A program made the translations under genes and the position numbers. From a virus, in the IMG/VR virus record IMGVR_UViG_3300024520_004183, positions 1-38,268 of that record: 38,268 nt of DNA. One strand, 5' to 3'. How positions within the stretch are numbered: the stretch's first letter is position 1; each line of letters begins with the position of its first letter. The notes under the pieces were generated by a model. It worked only from the letters and a program-made list of their open reading frames with translations, was not told where the DNA came from and ran no database searches. Of this stretch, positions 5,502 to 13,546 are shown in pieces.

Positions 5502-6421
5502 TGACCGATAAGGAGTTTGGTGATTTGATGACCACACTGGAAAGACAAGCCCAGGATGGCACGCAAGACCAACCAAGACACTATGATAAAAGAGAGACTA
5601 TCGACCGTATTCATCAAATGGCGAAGGAATATAATGGTGATGATAAGGTGGTTTCCTCGCTAGAGATACTTGAGCGAGTAAGGAACGAACCAGAAGAGAC
5701 AAAGATGATGACAGGGGTGCCATCGCTAGATAAAATCCTCGGTGGTTTTAGGCCGCAGCAAGTTATAACCCTCACAGGAATCACCAAACACGGGAAGACC
5801 TCTTTTGCCCTTGACCTGGTCTCAAAGTTAAAAGAAAATAACCCGACCTGCCTACTTTTTGAAGAACCGCCAGAAGAGATTATTCGGAAGTTCCTTGAAC
5901 GCGGGGACGAAGTGCCCATTTTTTATACACCGCAAAGAACACCAACCCGCACTATTGATTGGATAGAGAAGAAGATCATTGAGTCAAAGGCTAAGTTTGA
6001 TACAAAGATCATCTTTATTGACCACTTGGGTTACATAGCGCGCAGTAAGGGGGAGAACGCAGCTTATGAGATTGAGCAGACCATGCAAGAACTCAAGACT
6101 CTAGCTAAACGGTGGGATGTTATTGTTTTTCTCCTGGTCCATCTGAAAAAAGTGAAGCTCGACAGGAACCCAGACCTCGAAGACCTCAAGGGTAGCTCTG
6201 CTATAGCGCAAGAATCAGATACAGTAATGATTCTGTGGCGAGAGACAGAGCGGATCAATGGAGAAGTTGTGATCACAAACGAAGCCACGCTATCTATCCA
6301 AGCCAACAGACGCACAGGGACAACCGGCAATGTCCACCTAATCTTCCGGGACGGTAAATTCTCTGAGAGCGACACCCAGCACGCAGAGGACGACGCAACA
6401 AATACATGGGACAGTGTTTAA
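5498..6421 (+). CDS. DnaB-like replicative helicase ATPase domain
   Basis: This is a 307-residue RecA-fold ATPase of the DnaB C-terminal type. Walker A is GITKHGKTS (94-102) and Walker B is IIFIDH (171-176). The DnaB-specific DLKGSSAIAQESD (about 229-241) is followed by QANRRTGTTGNVHL, where the arginine-rich beta-hairpin lies. An N-terminal 65-residue helical part is much shorter than the DnaB primase-interacting domain. The ATG overlaps the stop of the initiator gene; a second ATG follows at once. It is probably loaded at the iteron origin by the upstream protein, and no primase or polymerase is encoded, so host enzymes would finish the replisome. Confidence 0.85.
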   Translation: MMTDKEFGDLMTTLERQAQDGTQDQPRHYDKRETIDRIHQMAKEYNGDDKVVSSLEILERVRNEPEETKMMTGVPSLDKILGGFRPQQVITLTGITKHGKTSFALDLVSKLKENNPTCLLFEEPPEEIIRKFLERGDEVPIFYTPQRTPTRTIDWIEKKIIESKAKFDTKIIFIDHLGYIARSKGENAAYEIEQTMQELKTLAKRWDVIVFLLVHLKKVKLDRNPDLEDLKGSSAIAQESDTVMILWRETERINGEVVITNEATLSIQANRRTGTTGNVHLIFRDGKFSESDTQHAEDDATNTWDSV

Positions 6422-6443
6422 TTATTAGTCATCAATTATTATT

Positions 6444-6905
6444 ATGAGCAATGTAGTAAAGCAAAACGATCGCATAGAAGAGGTCAAGCAACTTCGTAGG
6501 GACATCGAGACCGCCTTCATCTTCTTGGGACAGCGACTCGAGGAGATTCACAAAGACCGGGAGTGGGAAGGTCGATACGACAGCTTCGAGGATTTCTTAC
6601 TAGATATTGACTTGTCTCCGGGGCAGGCTAGCAAGTTACGGAATATCTATACTAGGTTCGTCTTAGAACTAGGCTTCCAGGCGTCTGAAATCGCCCACAT
6701 AGGCCAGCGAAGGCTCTACGCGATACTTCCCACCTGTGTCGACAAAAACACCGCAGAACGCAATTTTGCGTCAATCAAGGGACTGACCACGAGTGACGTA
6801 GAAAAGAAAGTTAAGGCTGATGTGGCGGGGGAACATGACCATAATTGGATACAATACCGTATGTGTTCTGTTTGTAAGGAAACTCATCGCCTATATGAAG
6901 ATTAG
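6444..6905 (+). CDS. HTH-type phage protein with C-terminal zinc knuckle
   Basis: In this 153-residue protein, residues 9-75 are helical with the pattern LGQRLEEIHKDREW..YDSFEDFL..DIDLSPGQASKLRNIY. This resembles the helical HTH domains of plasmid and phage regulators in which a Y-x-S-F-E-E-x-L motif precedes the recognition helix. Residues 130-150 contain HDHNWIQYRMCSVCKE, a likely His-His-Cys-Cys metal site. A DNA-binding regulator or replication accessory is plausible. It starts 22 bases after the helicase gene; no clear ribosome-binding site is seen. Confidence 0.6.
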   Translation: MSNVVKQNDRIEEVKQLRRDIETAFIFLGQRLEEIHKDREWEGRYDSFEDFLLDIDLSPGQASKLRNIYTRFVLELGFQASEIAHIGQRRLYAILPTCVDKNTAERNFASIKGLTTSDVEKKVKADVAGEHDHNWIQYRMCSVCKETHRLYED

Positions 6906-7200
6906 TAGCGAAGCGCAGGGGCGCAAAGACACACCGATATTCTCAGGGGTGTTGAGATATTTTCCAGACGCACTACTTGATGTTGCGCGGTGTTCAAAGG
7001 CTGGGAACGACCAACATAACCCTAGCAAGCCATTGTTTTGGGACCGTACGAAGTCGCAAGACGAGCTTGACGCTCTTACGCGACATTTGATAGACGCGGG
7101 GACGTTGGATACGGATGGGGTGCGACATAGTACCAAGGTCGCGTGGCGAGCATTAGCAAATCTTCAAAAAGAAATCGAAAATGCCAAAGGAACTGATTGA
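6895..7200 (+). CDS. DUF5664-like (dATP/dGTP diphosphohydrolase N-terminal) protein
   Basis: This 101-residue protein is taken from the ATG at 6895, inside the end of the preceding gene. The sequence GRKDTPIFSGVLRYFPDALLDVAR ... LTRHLIDAGTLDTDGVRHSTKVAWRALANL matches the small phage family known as DUF5664, named for the N-terminal domain of dATP/dGTP diphosphohydrolases (G-K-x2 P ... AL-x-VA ... RHL ... D-x-D-x-G-x-xH). The His and Asp residues would form a metal site. It may tune nucleotide pools for replication. The residue pattern is clear, though catalytic activity of the stand-alone domain is unproven. Confidence 0.7.
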   Translation: MKISSEAQGRKDTPIFSGVLRYFPDALLDVARCSKAGNDQHNPSKPLFWDRTKSQDELDALTRHLIDAGTLDTDGVRHSTKVAWRALANLQKEIENAKGTD

Positions 7201-7519
7201 ACAACTCAAGGCTGATAACTTCTACGTTAAGTCTGCCCTTTCTGGACATCGACCTGTACAATGGCATCATGTATTTACTTTCGCGGGGAAATCCATCCAA
7301 GAACCATGGAACATTGTCCCTCTTACCAAAGACGAACACGATGCAGTTACGCCACACAAACCAAACTATGACAGGGAGGCTGATGAGCATGTCCGCTGGA
7401 TAGCGCTCAACAGAGCCTCTAATTTACAACTCAACAGTTACTCTAAGGTCGAAGATTTAATAGCAATAAAATGGAGACTAAACTTAAAATATGGCAAAGA
7501 GAAAATGCTTAGTGTGTGA
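7181..7519 (+). CDS. HNH-family endonuclease-like protein
   Basis: In this 112-residue protein, WHHVFTF (His29-His30) is followed 14 residues later by Asn44 in EPWNIVPL and by His53 in KDEHDAV. The H-H ... N ... H spacing and the W-N-x-V-P-L segment are those of a compact HNH beta-beta-alpha-metal nuclease core. It lacks the CxxC structural zinc pairs of many HNH proteins. It overlaps the previous gene by 20 bases and the next by 29. Placed between DUF5664 and RusA, it probably works in recombination or DNA processing, not as a homing endonuclease. Confidence 0.7.
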   Translation: MPKELIEQLKADNFYVKSALSGHRPVQWHHVFTFAGKSIQEPWNIVPLTKDEHDAVTPHKPNYDREADEHVRWIALNRASNLQLNSYSKVEDLIAIKWRLNLKYGKEKMLSV

Positions 7520-7658
7520 ACAACCACTACCACCAACAGCAAGTATGGTACACGAAGGCACACTGTGTCGTTCTTTTATGAACCAGGGAACCTTCGTCAA
7601 GGGCCGATTCCAGATCAACAAGGCCAACAAAGACCGCTTCCAACATCTATTCGTATGA
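7491..7658 (+). CDS. Small CxxC protein (55 aa) before rusA
   Basis: This short basic protein begins MAKRKCLVCEQPLPP with a second Cys later (TLCRSF) and a Lys/Arg/Asn-rich end. It overlaps the HNH gene by 29 bases, and its TGA overlaps the RusA ATG (ATGA at 7655-7658), so it is embedded in a coupled chain. The single CxxC plus one Cys suggests a partial zinc knuckle. Likely a nucleic-acid-binding accessory; function unknown. Confidence 0.6.
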   Translation: MAKRKCLVCEQPLPPTASMVHEGTLCRSFMNQGTFVKGRFQINKANKDRFQHLFV

Positions 7659-8008
7659 TCCACCTTATCCTCAAAGGCAAACCAATCTCAACCAATCTTG
7701 CATACAGATTCACATGCCGGGGACGATTTGCTTCCATGTACATGGAGGGTAAGGCGAAAGCTCTAAAAGAGGACTATGCGTACCAAGCAAAGCAACAGCA
7801 CAAAAAACCACCACTAGAGGAAGATCTTTCAATTGGCCTAAAGATATATCACAAAGACAAACGCAAACATGACATAGACAACTACTGCAAACTCGTATTC
7901 GACGCACTCAATGGAATTTTATGGAAAGACGACAACCAGATCATCGAACTAATAATACAAAAGTACATAGACAAGGAAAAACCTCGTTTAGAGATAATCG
8001 TCAACTAA
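7655..8008 (+). CDS. rusA: RusA-family Holliday junction resolvase
   Basis: This 117-residue endonuclease cleaves four-way junctions. The RusA signature is plain: KRKHDIDNYCKLVFDALNGILWKDDNQI contains the catalytic acidic residues (Asp73, Asp75, Asp83 and Asp92 or Asp93). The N-terminal strand LKGKPISTNLAYRF is also typical. Length equals that of E. coli RusA. The chosen start overlaps the stop of the upstream CxxC gene (ATGA); a longer frame from 7565 would overlap it and lacks family-like sequence. It probably resolves recombination intermediates made by the phage RecA before packaging. Confidence 0.92.
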   Translation: MIHLILKGKPISTNLAYRFTCRGRFASMYMEGKAKALKEDYAYQAKQQHKKPPLEEDLSIGLKIYHKDKRKHDIDNYCKLVFDALNGILWKDDNQIIELIIQKYIDKEKPRLEIIVN

Positions 8009-8009
8009 C

Positions 8010-8052
8010 TGTGGAAAACGTACCTTTACCTATCAAGCGAAGCTGGTATAAT
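8010..8052 (+). promoter_or_regulatory. Promoter for the sugar cluster
   Basis: TTTACC (8025-8030) and TATAAT (8047-8052) are separated by 16 bases, and the -10 is extended (TGGTATAAT). A DnaA-box-like TGTGGAAAA (8010-8018, one mismatch) lies just upstream of the -35, echoing the elements near 3793 and 17351. The first cluster gene begins 27 bases downstream of the -10. Confidence 0.65.
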
Positions 8053-8078
8053 CATTAAAAGTTAAGCCAACCTACATC

Positions 8079-8852
8079 ATGGGAGCATACCTAGGAAAAA
8101 TCGCAAATGACGCAAGATTAAAAGTTTTAGATTTAATCTTCAATGCACAAACCTCCCATATCGGGAGTAATTTTAGTTGTATAGACATAATGGCTTGTAT
8201 TTTTGAGAGGGTGGATCTCGACAGGGACAAGTTTATTTTGAGCAAAGGGTGGGCTGCGGCTTCACTCTATTATTTTTTACACCGCAAGGGACGTATTACA
8301 CAGAAGCAACTGGACTCCTATTGCCAGGAAGGCAGTGAGTTCATAGGTCTTGCAGAACCTATTCATCCAGACATCCCTTTTGCGGGGGGTTCTATGGGGC
8401 TCGCCTTGCCTGCCGCTGTTGGGTTTGCGCTCGCCAAGAAGATCAAGGGTGAGCCCGGGACGATTTATGTTCTCATGTCAGAGGGAGAGATACAGTCTGG
8501 CACCACGTGGGAGGCAGCCATGATTGCTTCTCATTTCAAGCTAGACAATCTTATGGTGATCTTGGACAACAATGGACATCAAGCAATGGGAGCCACGAAG
8601 GACATTATGGACTTCAACCCGGTGTGTAATAAGTTTGTAGACTTTGGGTGGGAGACAGCACAGGCAGACGGACATAATTATATTTTGTTTGCGCGTGAGC
8701 TCCGTAACAATAAAGGGTTGCCCAAGTTTATTGACGCCAAGACGGTCAAAGGTAAGGGGGTGCCGTTTATGGAGGACGACAACATCTGGCACTACCGCGC
8801 ACCGAATGAAAACGAGTATCTATCAGCTAAAACAATCTTATGTCAGAGATAA
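8079..8852 (+). CDS. Transketolase N-terminal (TPP-binding) subunit
   Basis: This 257-residue protein corresponds to the first subunit of two-subunit transketolases. It keeps HIG (SHIGS, about 27-30), GSMGLALPAAVGFALAK (104-120), the Mg/TPP motif MSEGEIQSGTTWEAAMIA (133-150) and LDNNGHQ (162-168). Ordinary enzymes have GDGE where this has SEGE, a Glu in place of the Mg-binding Asp, so activity may differ. It would supply the diphosphate-binding half that transfers a two-carbon ketol. It overlaps the next gene by 13 bases. A role in making or branching an unusual sugar fits the cluster better than central metabolism. Confidence 0.88.
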   Translation: MGAYLGKIANDARLKVLDLIFNAQTSHIGSNFSCIDIMACIFERVDLDRDKFILSKGWAAASLYYFLHRKGRITQKQLDSYCQEGSEFIGLAEPIHPDIPFAGGSMGLALPAAVGFALAKKIKGEPGTIYVLMSEGEIQSGTTWEAAMIASHFKLDNLMVILDNNGHQAMGATKDIMDFNPVCNKFVDFGWETAQADGHNYILFARELRNNKGLPKFIDAKTVKGKGVPFMEDDNIWHYRAPNENEYLSAKTILCQR

Positions 8853-9337
8853 CCCAAGAAACAGACACACGCCGTGTGTTTATTGATACCTTGTGTGAAC
8901 TGGCACAAAAGGATGAGCGCATCGTATTTATCGTCCCAGATGTCGGTTTTAACTATGCTGAAAAGTTTCAGAAGATGTTCCCAGACCGTTATTTCAATTT
9001 CGGAGTTACAGAGCAATCAACAATCCTGGCCGCTGCGGGGATGGCTCTCTCAGGACTGAAACCTTATGTGTATACCATGCTTAACTTTAGTGTGTTTCGA
9101 CCCTTTGAGATGGTTAGAAATGGTGTGGCACTGCATAATGCAGACGTTAAGATCCTTGGTGTCAAAGGTAGCGAGAAGTATAAGTTCTTAGGGTTCTCAC
9201 ACAACATGGTTTTTGAGGATGAGGACATATACCACCTAGAGCCTTATATGAAATGTTTCAAGCCGGAGGTGGGGGACGTGAAAGAAGTAATTGTCGATAC
9301 TTATAATAGTGATAAACCTGTATATATACGCTTATGA
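8840..9337 (+). CDS. Transketolase pyrimidine-binding subunit, short
   Basis: In this 165-residue protein the transketolase Pyr domain is present: the catalytic Glu58 is in NFGVTEQSTILAAAGMALSGLKPYVYT. The usual second subunit is about 310 residues; here the C-terminal transketolase domain is absent and the frame ends after KPVYIRL, with an ordinary stop and an ATG overlap (9334-9337) into the next gene. So it is a naturally minimal subunit, not a visible frameshift. It should pair with the upstream protein to form the thiamine site at the dimer interface. Confidence 0.85.
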   Translation: MSEITQETDTRRVFIDTLCELAQKDERIVFIVPDVGFNYAEKFQKMFPDRYFNFGVTEQSTILAAAGMALSGLKPYVYTMLNFSVFRPFEMVRNGVALHNADVKILGVKGSEKYKFLGFSHNMVFEDEDIYHLEPYMKCFKPEVGDVKEVIVDTYNSDKPVYIRL

Positions 9338-10380
9338 TGGTTAAATTCGTTGATTTCCCAAAGCAATATCATAAATATCAAGCTGAACTTGACAATGCAT
9401 GGCATGGTGTAGCTGAACGGGGTGATCTTATTCTTAGAGAAGATGTCGAGGAGTTTGAGGAGAAGCTGGCTGCCTTTGTGGGAACCGGGTATGCGGTTGG
9501 TGTAAACTCCGGCACTGACGCCTTGTTTCTCTCACTAAAGATGCTGGGAATTAAAGAAGGGGATGAGGTGATAACGGTAGGTCACACTTTCCACGCCACA
9601 GTTGAGGTGATTCATCATTGTGGAGCAACTCCCGTATTGGTAAATGTTGGCAAAGATAGCATGATGGATTTGGAAGAGGTCAAGTCAAAGATTACAGAGA
9701 ACACGCGGGCCATCATTCCGGTTCATCTAATGGGAGACATGGTAGACATGAAGGCTCTTGCCGAAATGACCGACCTCCCGATTATAGAGGACGCTTGCCA
9801 AGCGCTCGGGGCTGAGATTGATGGAAAGCGGGCGGGGGCATGGGGTTTAACTGGCTGCTTCTCTTTTTACCCGGCTAAGATACTGGGTTCTTTTGGTGAT
9901 GCGGGGGCAATAACCACAGACGATAAAGAAATGGCTGACGAGCTCAAAGACCTCCGGAATCACTATAAATATAATCCGGGCAAGTTTGGTTACAATTCAC
10001 GACTAGACAATCTGCAAGCTGCATTGCTTAATGTAAAGATAGACCACCTACCAGAGATGCTTACCCGTCGCAGAGAGATATCTCAGATTTACGATCATCT
10101 ACTACAGGACGTTGATATCACCCTCCCCACACTCCGACACGGCCGTGTATATCAAGATTACATAATTCGCACCGATAGGCGCGACGAGCTGGCCGACTTC
10201 CTAGAGGATAACGGGATTCAAACAATGAAAAATGACTATCACTTCCCGGATTCTCTACCCAAGCCACAAGATACCATCGAACTAGAAAGGCAAACTCTCA
10301 GGTTGCCGTGTAATGACGTGCTAGAAGATATTGAGATTATGTATGTCGTTAAGATGGTCCGTGAGTTCTATGAAAAATAA
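9334..10380 (+). CDS. DegT/DnrJ/EryC1/StrS-family sugar aminotransferase
   Basis: This 348-residue PLP enzyme has GVNSGTDALFLSLK (56-69), the hydrophobic PLP ring stack region HTFHATVEVI, IIEDACQALGA (150-160, PLP-binding Asp153) and the Schiff-base Lys182 in SFYPAKILGSFGDAGA. The length and motifs fit nucleotide-sugar 3- or 4-aminotransferases such as WbpE. With the WbpB-like oxidoreductase and WbpD-like acetyltransferase in this genome, a WbpE-type 3-amination of a UDP-hexuronic acid is a good hypothesis. A second ATG at 9337 is an equally good start. It overlaps both neighbours. Confidence 0.9.
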   Translation: MMVKFVDFPKQYHKYQAELDNAWHGVAERGDLILREDVEEFEEKLAAFVGTGYAVGVNSGTDALFLSLKMLGIKEGDEVITVGHTFHATVEVIHHCGATPVLVNVGKDSMMDLEEVKSKITENTRAIIPVHLMGDMVDMKALAEMTDLPIIEDACQALGAEIDGKRAGAWGLTGCFSFYPAKILGSFGDAGAITTDDKEMADELKDLRNHYKYNPGKFGYNSRLDNLQAALLNVKIDHLPEMLTRRREISQIYDHLLQDVDITLPTLRHGRVYQDYIIRTDRRDELADFLEDNGIQTMKNDYHFPDSLPKPQDTIELERQTLRLPCNDVLEDIEIMYVVKMVREFYEK

Positions 10381-11185
10381 ACGCATCCTCGTTGCTGGTG
10401 GAGCTGGCTCAATAGGGTCTGAACTTGTGAGGCAGTTATCAGAACACAATAAGGTTTATGTTTTGGACACCAACGAATCGGCGTTGTTTGATCTCACGGA
10501 TTCTCTCAAGGGCCGTGATGTGTGGGGCAGGGTTGGGGACATCAAAGACTATAAGACTGTATCAGATGTATTTGAAGACTTTAAGCCACAAATAGTATTC
10601 AATGCCGCGGCATACAAACATGTGCCGCTTATGGAGTACACGCCCTTAGAGGCCATAAATACCAACGTGATAGGGCATTACAACCTAGTACACGTAGCGA
10701 AGACGTGGGAGTGCGTAGAGCGATTTGTGTATGTGTCCACCGATAAGGCGGTTAGTGCTAACTCTGTCATGGGGGCCACCAAAAGGCTGGGAGAGATCAT
10801 TGCAATCAACAATGGATTCACTGTGGTGAGGTTTGGTAACGTGATGGGAAGCAGGGGAAGCCTACTACCTATATGGCAACGACAGGTTGATGCCGGTCAA
10901 TCAATCACTGTGACAGACAAAGGGATGGACCGCTACATGATGTCAATACCAGACGCTTGCGAGTTGGTGGTTGAGGCTACCAAACACAAAGAGGTGGGCA
11001 TCTTCGTTATGGACATGGGAGAGAAGATAAACATATACGACCTCGCTCACAAAGTTGTGAAAGGAACCAAGACGAAGGTTGAGCTGACACAAATGCGCCC
11101 AGGCGAGACATTAACAGAAGAGCTTATGACCAAAGAAGAAGAGTTAAGAGCTATTAAGAGTGGTAATTTTTGGATAATAAAATGA
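10370..11185 (+). CDS. CapD/PseB/WbpM-like nucleotide-sugar dehydratase
   Basis: This 271-residue extended short-chain dehydrogenase starts at the ATG at 10370. NAD motif GGAGSIGS is at 10-17. The family-typical AAAYKHVPLMEYTPLEAINTN comes next, then YVSTDKAV (121-128), then MGATKRLGE with Met134 and Lys138. Met in place of the usual catalytic Tyr is the hallmark of the WbpM/FlaA1/PseB group. VRFGNVMGSRGS and MRPGETLTEEL follow. It is shorter than PseB (about 330). It probably dehydrates UDP-GlcNAc or a related UDP-sugar. It overlaps the DegT gene by 11 bases and the next gene by 4. Confidence 0.9.
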   Translation: MKNKRILVAGGAGSIGSELVRQLSEHNKVYVLDTNESALFDLTDSLKGRDVWGRVGDIKDYKTVSDVFEDFKPQIVFNAAAYKHVPLMEYTPLEAINTNVIGHYNLVHVAKTWECVERFVYVSTDKAVSANSVMGATKRLGEIIAINNGFTVVRFGNVMGSRGSLLPIWQRQVDAGQSITVTDKGMDRYMMSIPDACELVVEATKHKEVGIFVMDMGEKINIYDLAHKVVKGTKTKVELTQMRPGETLTEELMTKEEELRAIKSGNFWIIK

Positions 11186-11994
11186 GGAATCTAAATATAG
11201 GCCATGGTAAGAGTGGGCGTTCACTTAAATTTGCAATCATAGGTAAGGGGTTTATCTTTGATCGACACGTTCAAGCTATTGAGGGTGTGGGTGGTCAGGT
11301 TTTGTTCACTTGCGACATAGACGAAACTAAAAACCCAAATTTCACCGACTGGCTTGAGATGTTCAATGACCCAAGGTTTGACGAGGTTGATGCAGTAGTA
11401 ATTGCAGCGCCCAATTATCTACACGCGCCAATTACCCGTGAGGCACTTTTACGGGGAAAGAAAGTCTTGTGCGAGAAACCCCTAAGCATAGGAGATACAA
11501 AGGGAATGGGGGGAGTCTTTACTGTTATGCAACTCCGGCACCATCCCGAGTTATTGAAACTAAACAAGCCTAAAGAGATAACAGTTACAGCTAAGATGTT
11601 CAGAGATGAAGTCTATTGGGACTCATGGAAGGGTAATGATGTTAAGTCGGGAGGGATACTTTACAATCTTGGTGTGCACTATGTTGACCTTGCTGTGTTC
11701 CTGTTGGGTGACTCATGGGAGATCGAGACTGTGGAAAAGTCTAAGAAAAAAATAACTGCACGTGTTAGATTTGGAGAGAGTGTCGCTGACTTCCACATTG
11801 AGGTCGTTGACAGCAGGGAGGAGCAAGGTCGATCCCTTCAGGCAGACGGTAGAGAAATCGTTCTCTCAAATCAAGACAATTTGTCGTATGAGGACTTACA
11901 CACAGCAGTATATAAGGAATTTGTAGCAGGTCGCGGAGTGAGCCTTGAAGAGGCGGGCAAGAGCCTGAAACTAATAAAAGCGATATTACAATGA
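11182..11994 (+). CDS. Gfo/Idh/MocA oxidoreductase, WbpB-like
   Basis: This 270-residue protein starts from the ATG overlapping the upstream stop; an ATG at 11170 would add four residues. The Rossmann start FAIIGKGFIFDRHV (17-30), the AAPNYLHAPITREAL segment, EKPL (98-101) and the SGGILYNLGVHYVDLAVFLLG block (156-176, catalytic-region His166) are characteristic. VMQLRHHPEL resembles the WbpB/WlbA subgroup, which oxidises C3 of UDP-GlcNAc-uronic acid. It would act just before the DegT aminotransferase in a 2,3-diamino-uronic acid pathway. Subgroup assignment is inference from motifs and context; the superfamily is certain. Confidence 0.88.
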   Translation: MRNLNIGHGKSGRSLKFAIIGKGFIFDRHVQAIEGVGGQVLFTCDIDETKNPNFTDWLEMFNDPRFDEVDAVVIAAPNYLHAPITREALLRGKKVLCEKPLSIGDTKGMGGVFTVMQLRHHPELLKLNKPKEITVTAKMFRDEVYWDSWKGNDVKSGGILYNLGVHYVDLAVFLLGDSWEIETVEKSKKKITARVRFGESVADFHIEVVDSREEQGRSLQADGREIVLSNQDNLSYEDLHTAVYKEFVAGRGVSLEEAGKSLKLIKAILQ

Positions 11995-13019
11995 GATTAC
12001 AGTGCATCAAATGCGTGATGGACAAGAGTGCACCGGAGATAACCTTCGACGAGACGGGCGTTTGTAATTACTGTCACATGGCGCAGCACGAGATATCTCT
12101 GAGTAAGGAGCTGAGAAAGAATGTCCTTGGAATGATCCAAGATATTAAGCAGAAGGGTGGTAAGTATGATTGTTTGATCGGGCTGTCGGGTGGGGTCGAT
12201 AGTTCTACCACCCTAGTAAAAGCAGTTGACGCGGGACTGAAACCCCTTTGCTTCTCAGTCGATAATGGATGGCAGGACCCCAAGGCAGATGAGAACATCA
12301 TGCGCCTTGTTGAGGGTCTGAAGGTTCCATACTACAAATACAATGTAGACAAATCACGGTTTATACGTTTGCAAAGTGCTTTTATTCAGGCTGGTCAAAA
12401 AAACTTAGAGATACCAACCGACCACATACTCATGGCCAAGACGTTGGAAGTAGCAGCAGCAAACGGTATAAAGTGTATCCTCAGTGGAGGTAACGTAAAC
12501 ACAGAATCCATTATGCCCGCCTCTTGGGGATACAACGCTCGAGACCTTGTTCACATGAAAGATGTGTATCACAAGATGAGGGGTAAGCCACTTAAAGGGC
12601 TCCCCGTATGTTCATTGTTAAAATGGAACTACTACAAGTGGGTTAAGGGGATATACACTGTATATCTACTAGATTACTTTGACTATAATAGGGCTGACTC
12701 AATCAAGATGCTTGAGGAGCGCTTTGGTTACAAGGATTATGGAGAGAAGCATTGCGAGTCATCATTTACAATGTGGTTTCAGAACTACTATCTATTCGAG
12801 AAGTTTGGCATCGACAAGCGGAAGGCTCATCTTTCCTCACTGATAAACTCGGGGCAGATCACACGAGAAGAAGCGCTACATGAACTAACTAAGTCGCCAG
12901 TGTATCCCGATCTGGAAATTGATTGTGTAAAATACAAGAAGCGCCCATACACTGACTTCAAAACAGATGAAAAGTTATACCTATTTATTAGTAAAATTAT
13001 AAAAATATGGAAATCATAA
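11991..13019 (+). CDS. N-acetyl sugar amidotransferase (WbpG/PseA type)
   Basis: This 342-residue PP-loop ATPase converts an N-acetyl group on a sugar into an acetamidino group using ammonia from a partner. Two zinc knuckles (Cys5, Cys8, Cys25, Cys28) frame CVMDKSAPEITFDETGVCNYC. The PP-loop LSGGVDSS is at 65-72, followed by FSVDNGWQDPKADENI. CILSGGNVNTESIMP and the aromatic carboxyl half are family-typical. In WbpG systems the ammonia comes from a HisH-like glutaminase; here the neighbour is instead a CTP-synthase-like glutaminase. It overlaps both neighbours (4 and 13 bases). Confidence 0.92.
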   Translation: MRLQCIKCVMDKSAPEITFDETGVCNYCHMAQHEISLSKELRKNVLGMIQDIKQKGGKYDCLIGLSGGVDSSTTLVKAVDAGLKPLCFSVDNGWQDPKADENIMRLVEGLKVPYYKYNVDKSRFIRLQSAFIQAGQKNLEIPTDHILMAKTLEVAAANGIKCILSGGNVNTESIMPASWGYNARDLVHMKDVYHKMRGKPLKGLPVCSLLKWNYYKWVKGIYTVYLLDYFDYNRADSIKMLEERFGYKDYGEKHCESSFTMWFQNYYLFEKFGIDKRKAHLSSLINSGQITREEALHELTKSPVYPDLEIDCVKYKKRPYTDFKTDEKLYLFISKIIKIWKS

Positions 13020-13546
13020 ACGATTTTGATACAAGCGTTCGCAAGGCGTTTGACGAGATCGACCCTCATTGGAAAGAATACAGTGGTATTGTGGTATGTG
13101 GGACACACGAACAGCAGGACATGGAAAAGATCATTGACCGTATCCGTACTGCACGTGAGAAGAGCCTCCCTTTCCTTGGTATATGTGGCGGCTTACAGTT
13201 AGCTGTCATTGAGTACGCCAGGAACGTGTTGAACATTGAAAAAGCGACGAGCCAAGAGTTTGAACCAGCATCACCTGATGCTGTGGTTATCAAAATGCCA
13301 GAGCTGCGAGTAGGAAGTAAGATGGTTGGGACCCGTTTTGAAAGCCACTGGCACAACTACCAAGTGACGCCTCAGATACACTCAGGGCTTAAAGCAGAGT
13401 TTTTGCTGACTGTTTCAGATGGTGTGCTTGAAGAACTGAAGCACTACAGTAAGCCATTCGTAGCTGTACAGTATCATCCAGAATATCAAAGTAGTGTCGA
13501 TGCCCCACATAAGTTATTAGTAGATTTTATCAGTGTATGCAAGTAA
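13007..13546 (+). CDS. Stand-alone class I glutaminase, CTP-synthase-domain-like
   Basis: This 179-residue glutamine amidotransferase has the nucleophile Cys60 in FLGICGGLQLAVIEYARNVL and the catalytic pair His157 and Glu159 in VAVQYHPEYQS. The stretches around Cys60 (AVIEYARNVL), SQEFEPASPDAVVIKMPE, GTRFESHWHNYQV and the HPEYQS end follow the order of the glutaminase domain of CTP synthase, not HisH. No synthetase domain is attached. It probably delivers ammonia to the adjacent WbpG-like enzyme. The N-terminus is shortened. It overlaps upstream by 13 and downstream by 10 bases, so equal expression with the partner is likely. Confidence 0.85.
   Translation: MEIINDFDTSVRKAFDEIDPHWKEYSGIVVCGTHEQQDMEKIIDRIRTAREKSLPFLGICGGLQLAVIEYARNVLNIEKATSQEFEPASPDAVVIKMPELRVGSKMVGTRFESHWHNYQVTPQIHSGLKAEFLLTVSDGVLEELKHYSKPFVAVQYHPEYQSSVDAPHKLLVDFISVCK

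Noticed and set aside
7565-7654. Longer N-terminus for RusA
   Set aside because: It would overlap the CxxC gene in another phase; the shorter form matches RusA length and has an ATGA overlap.
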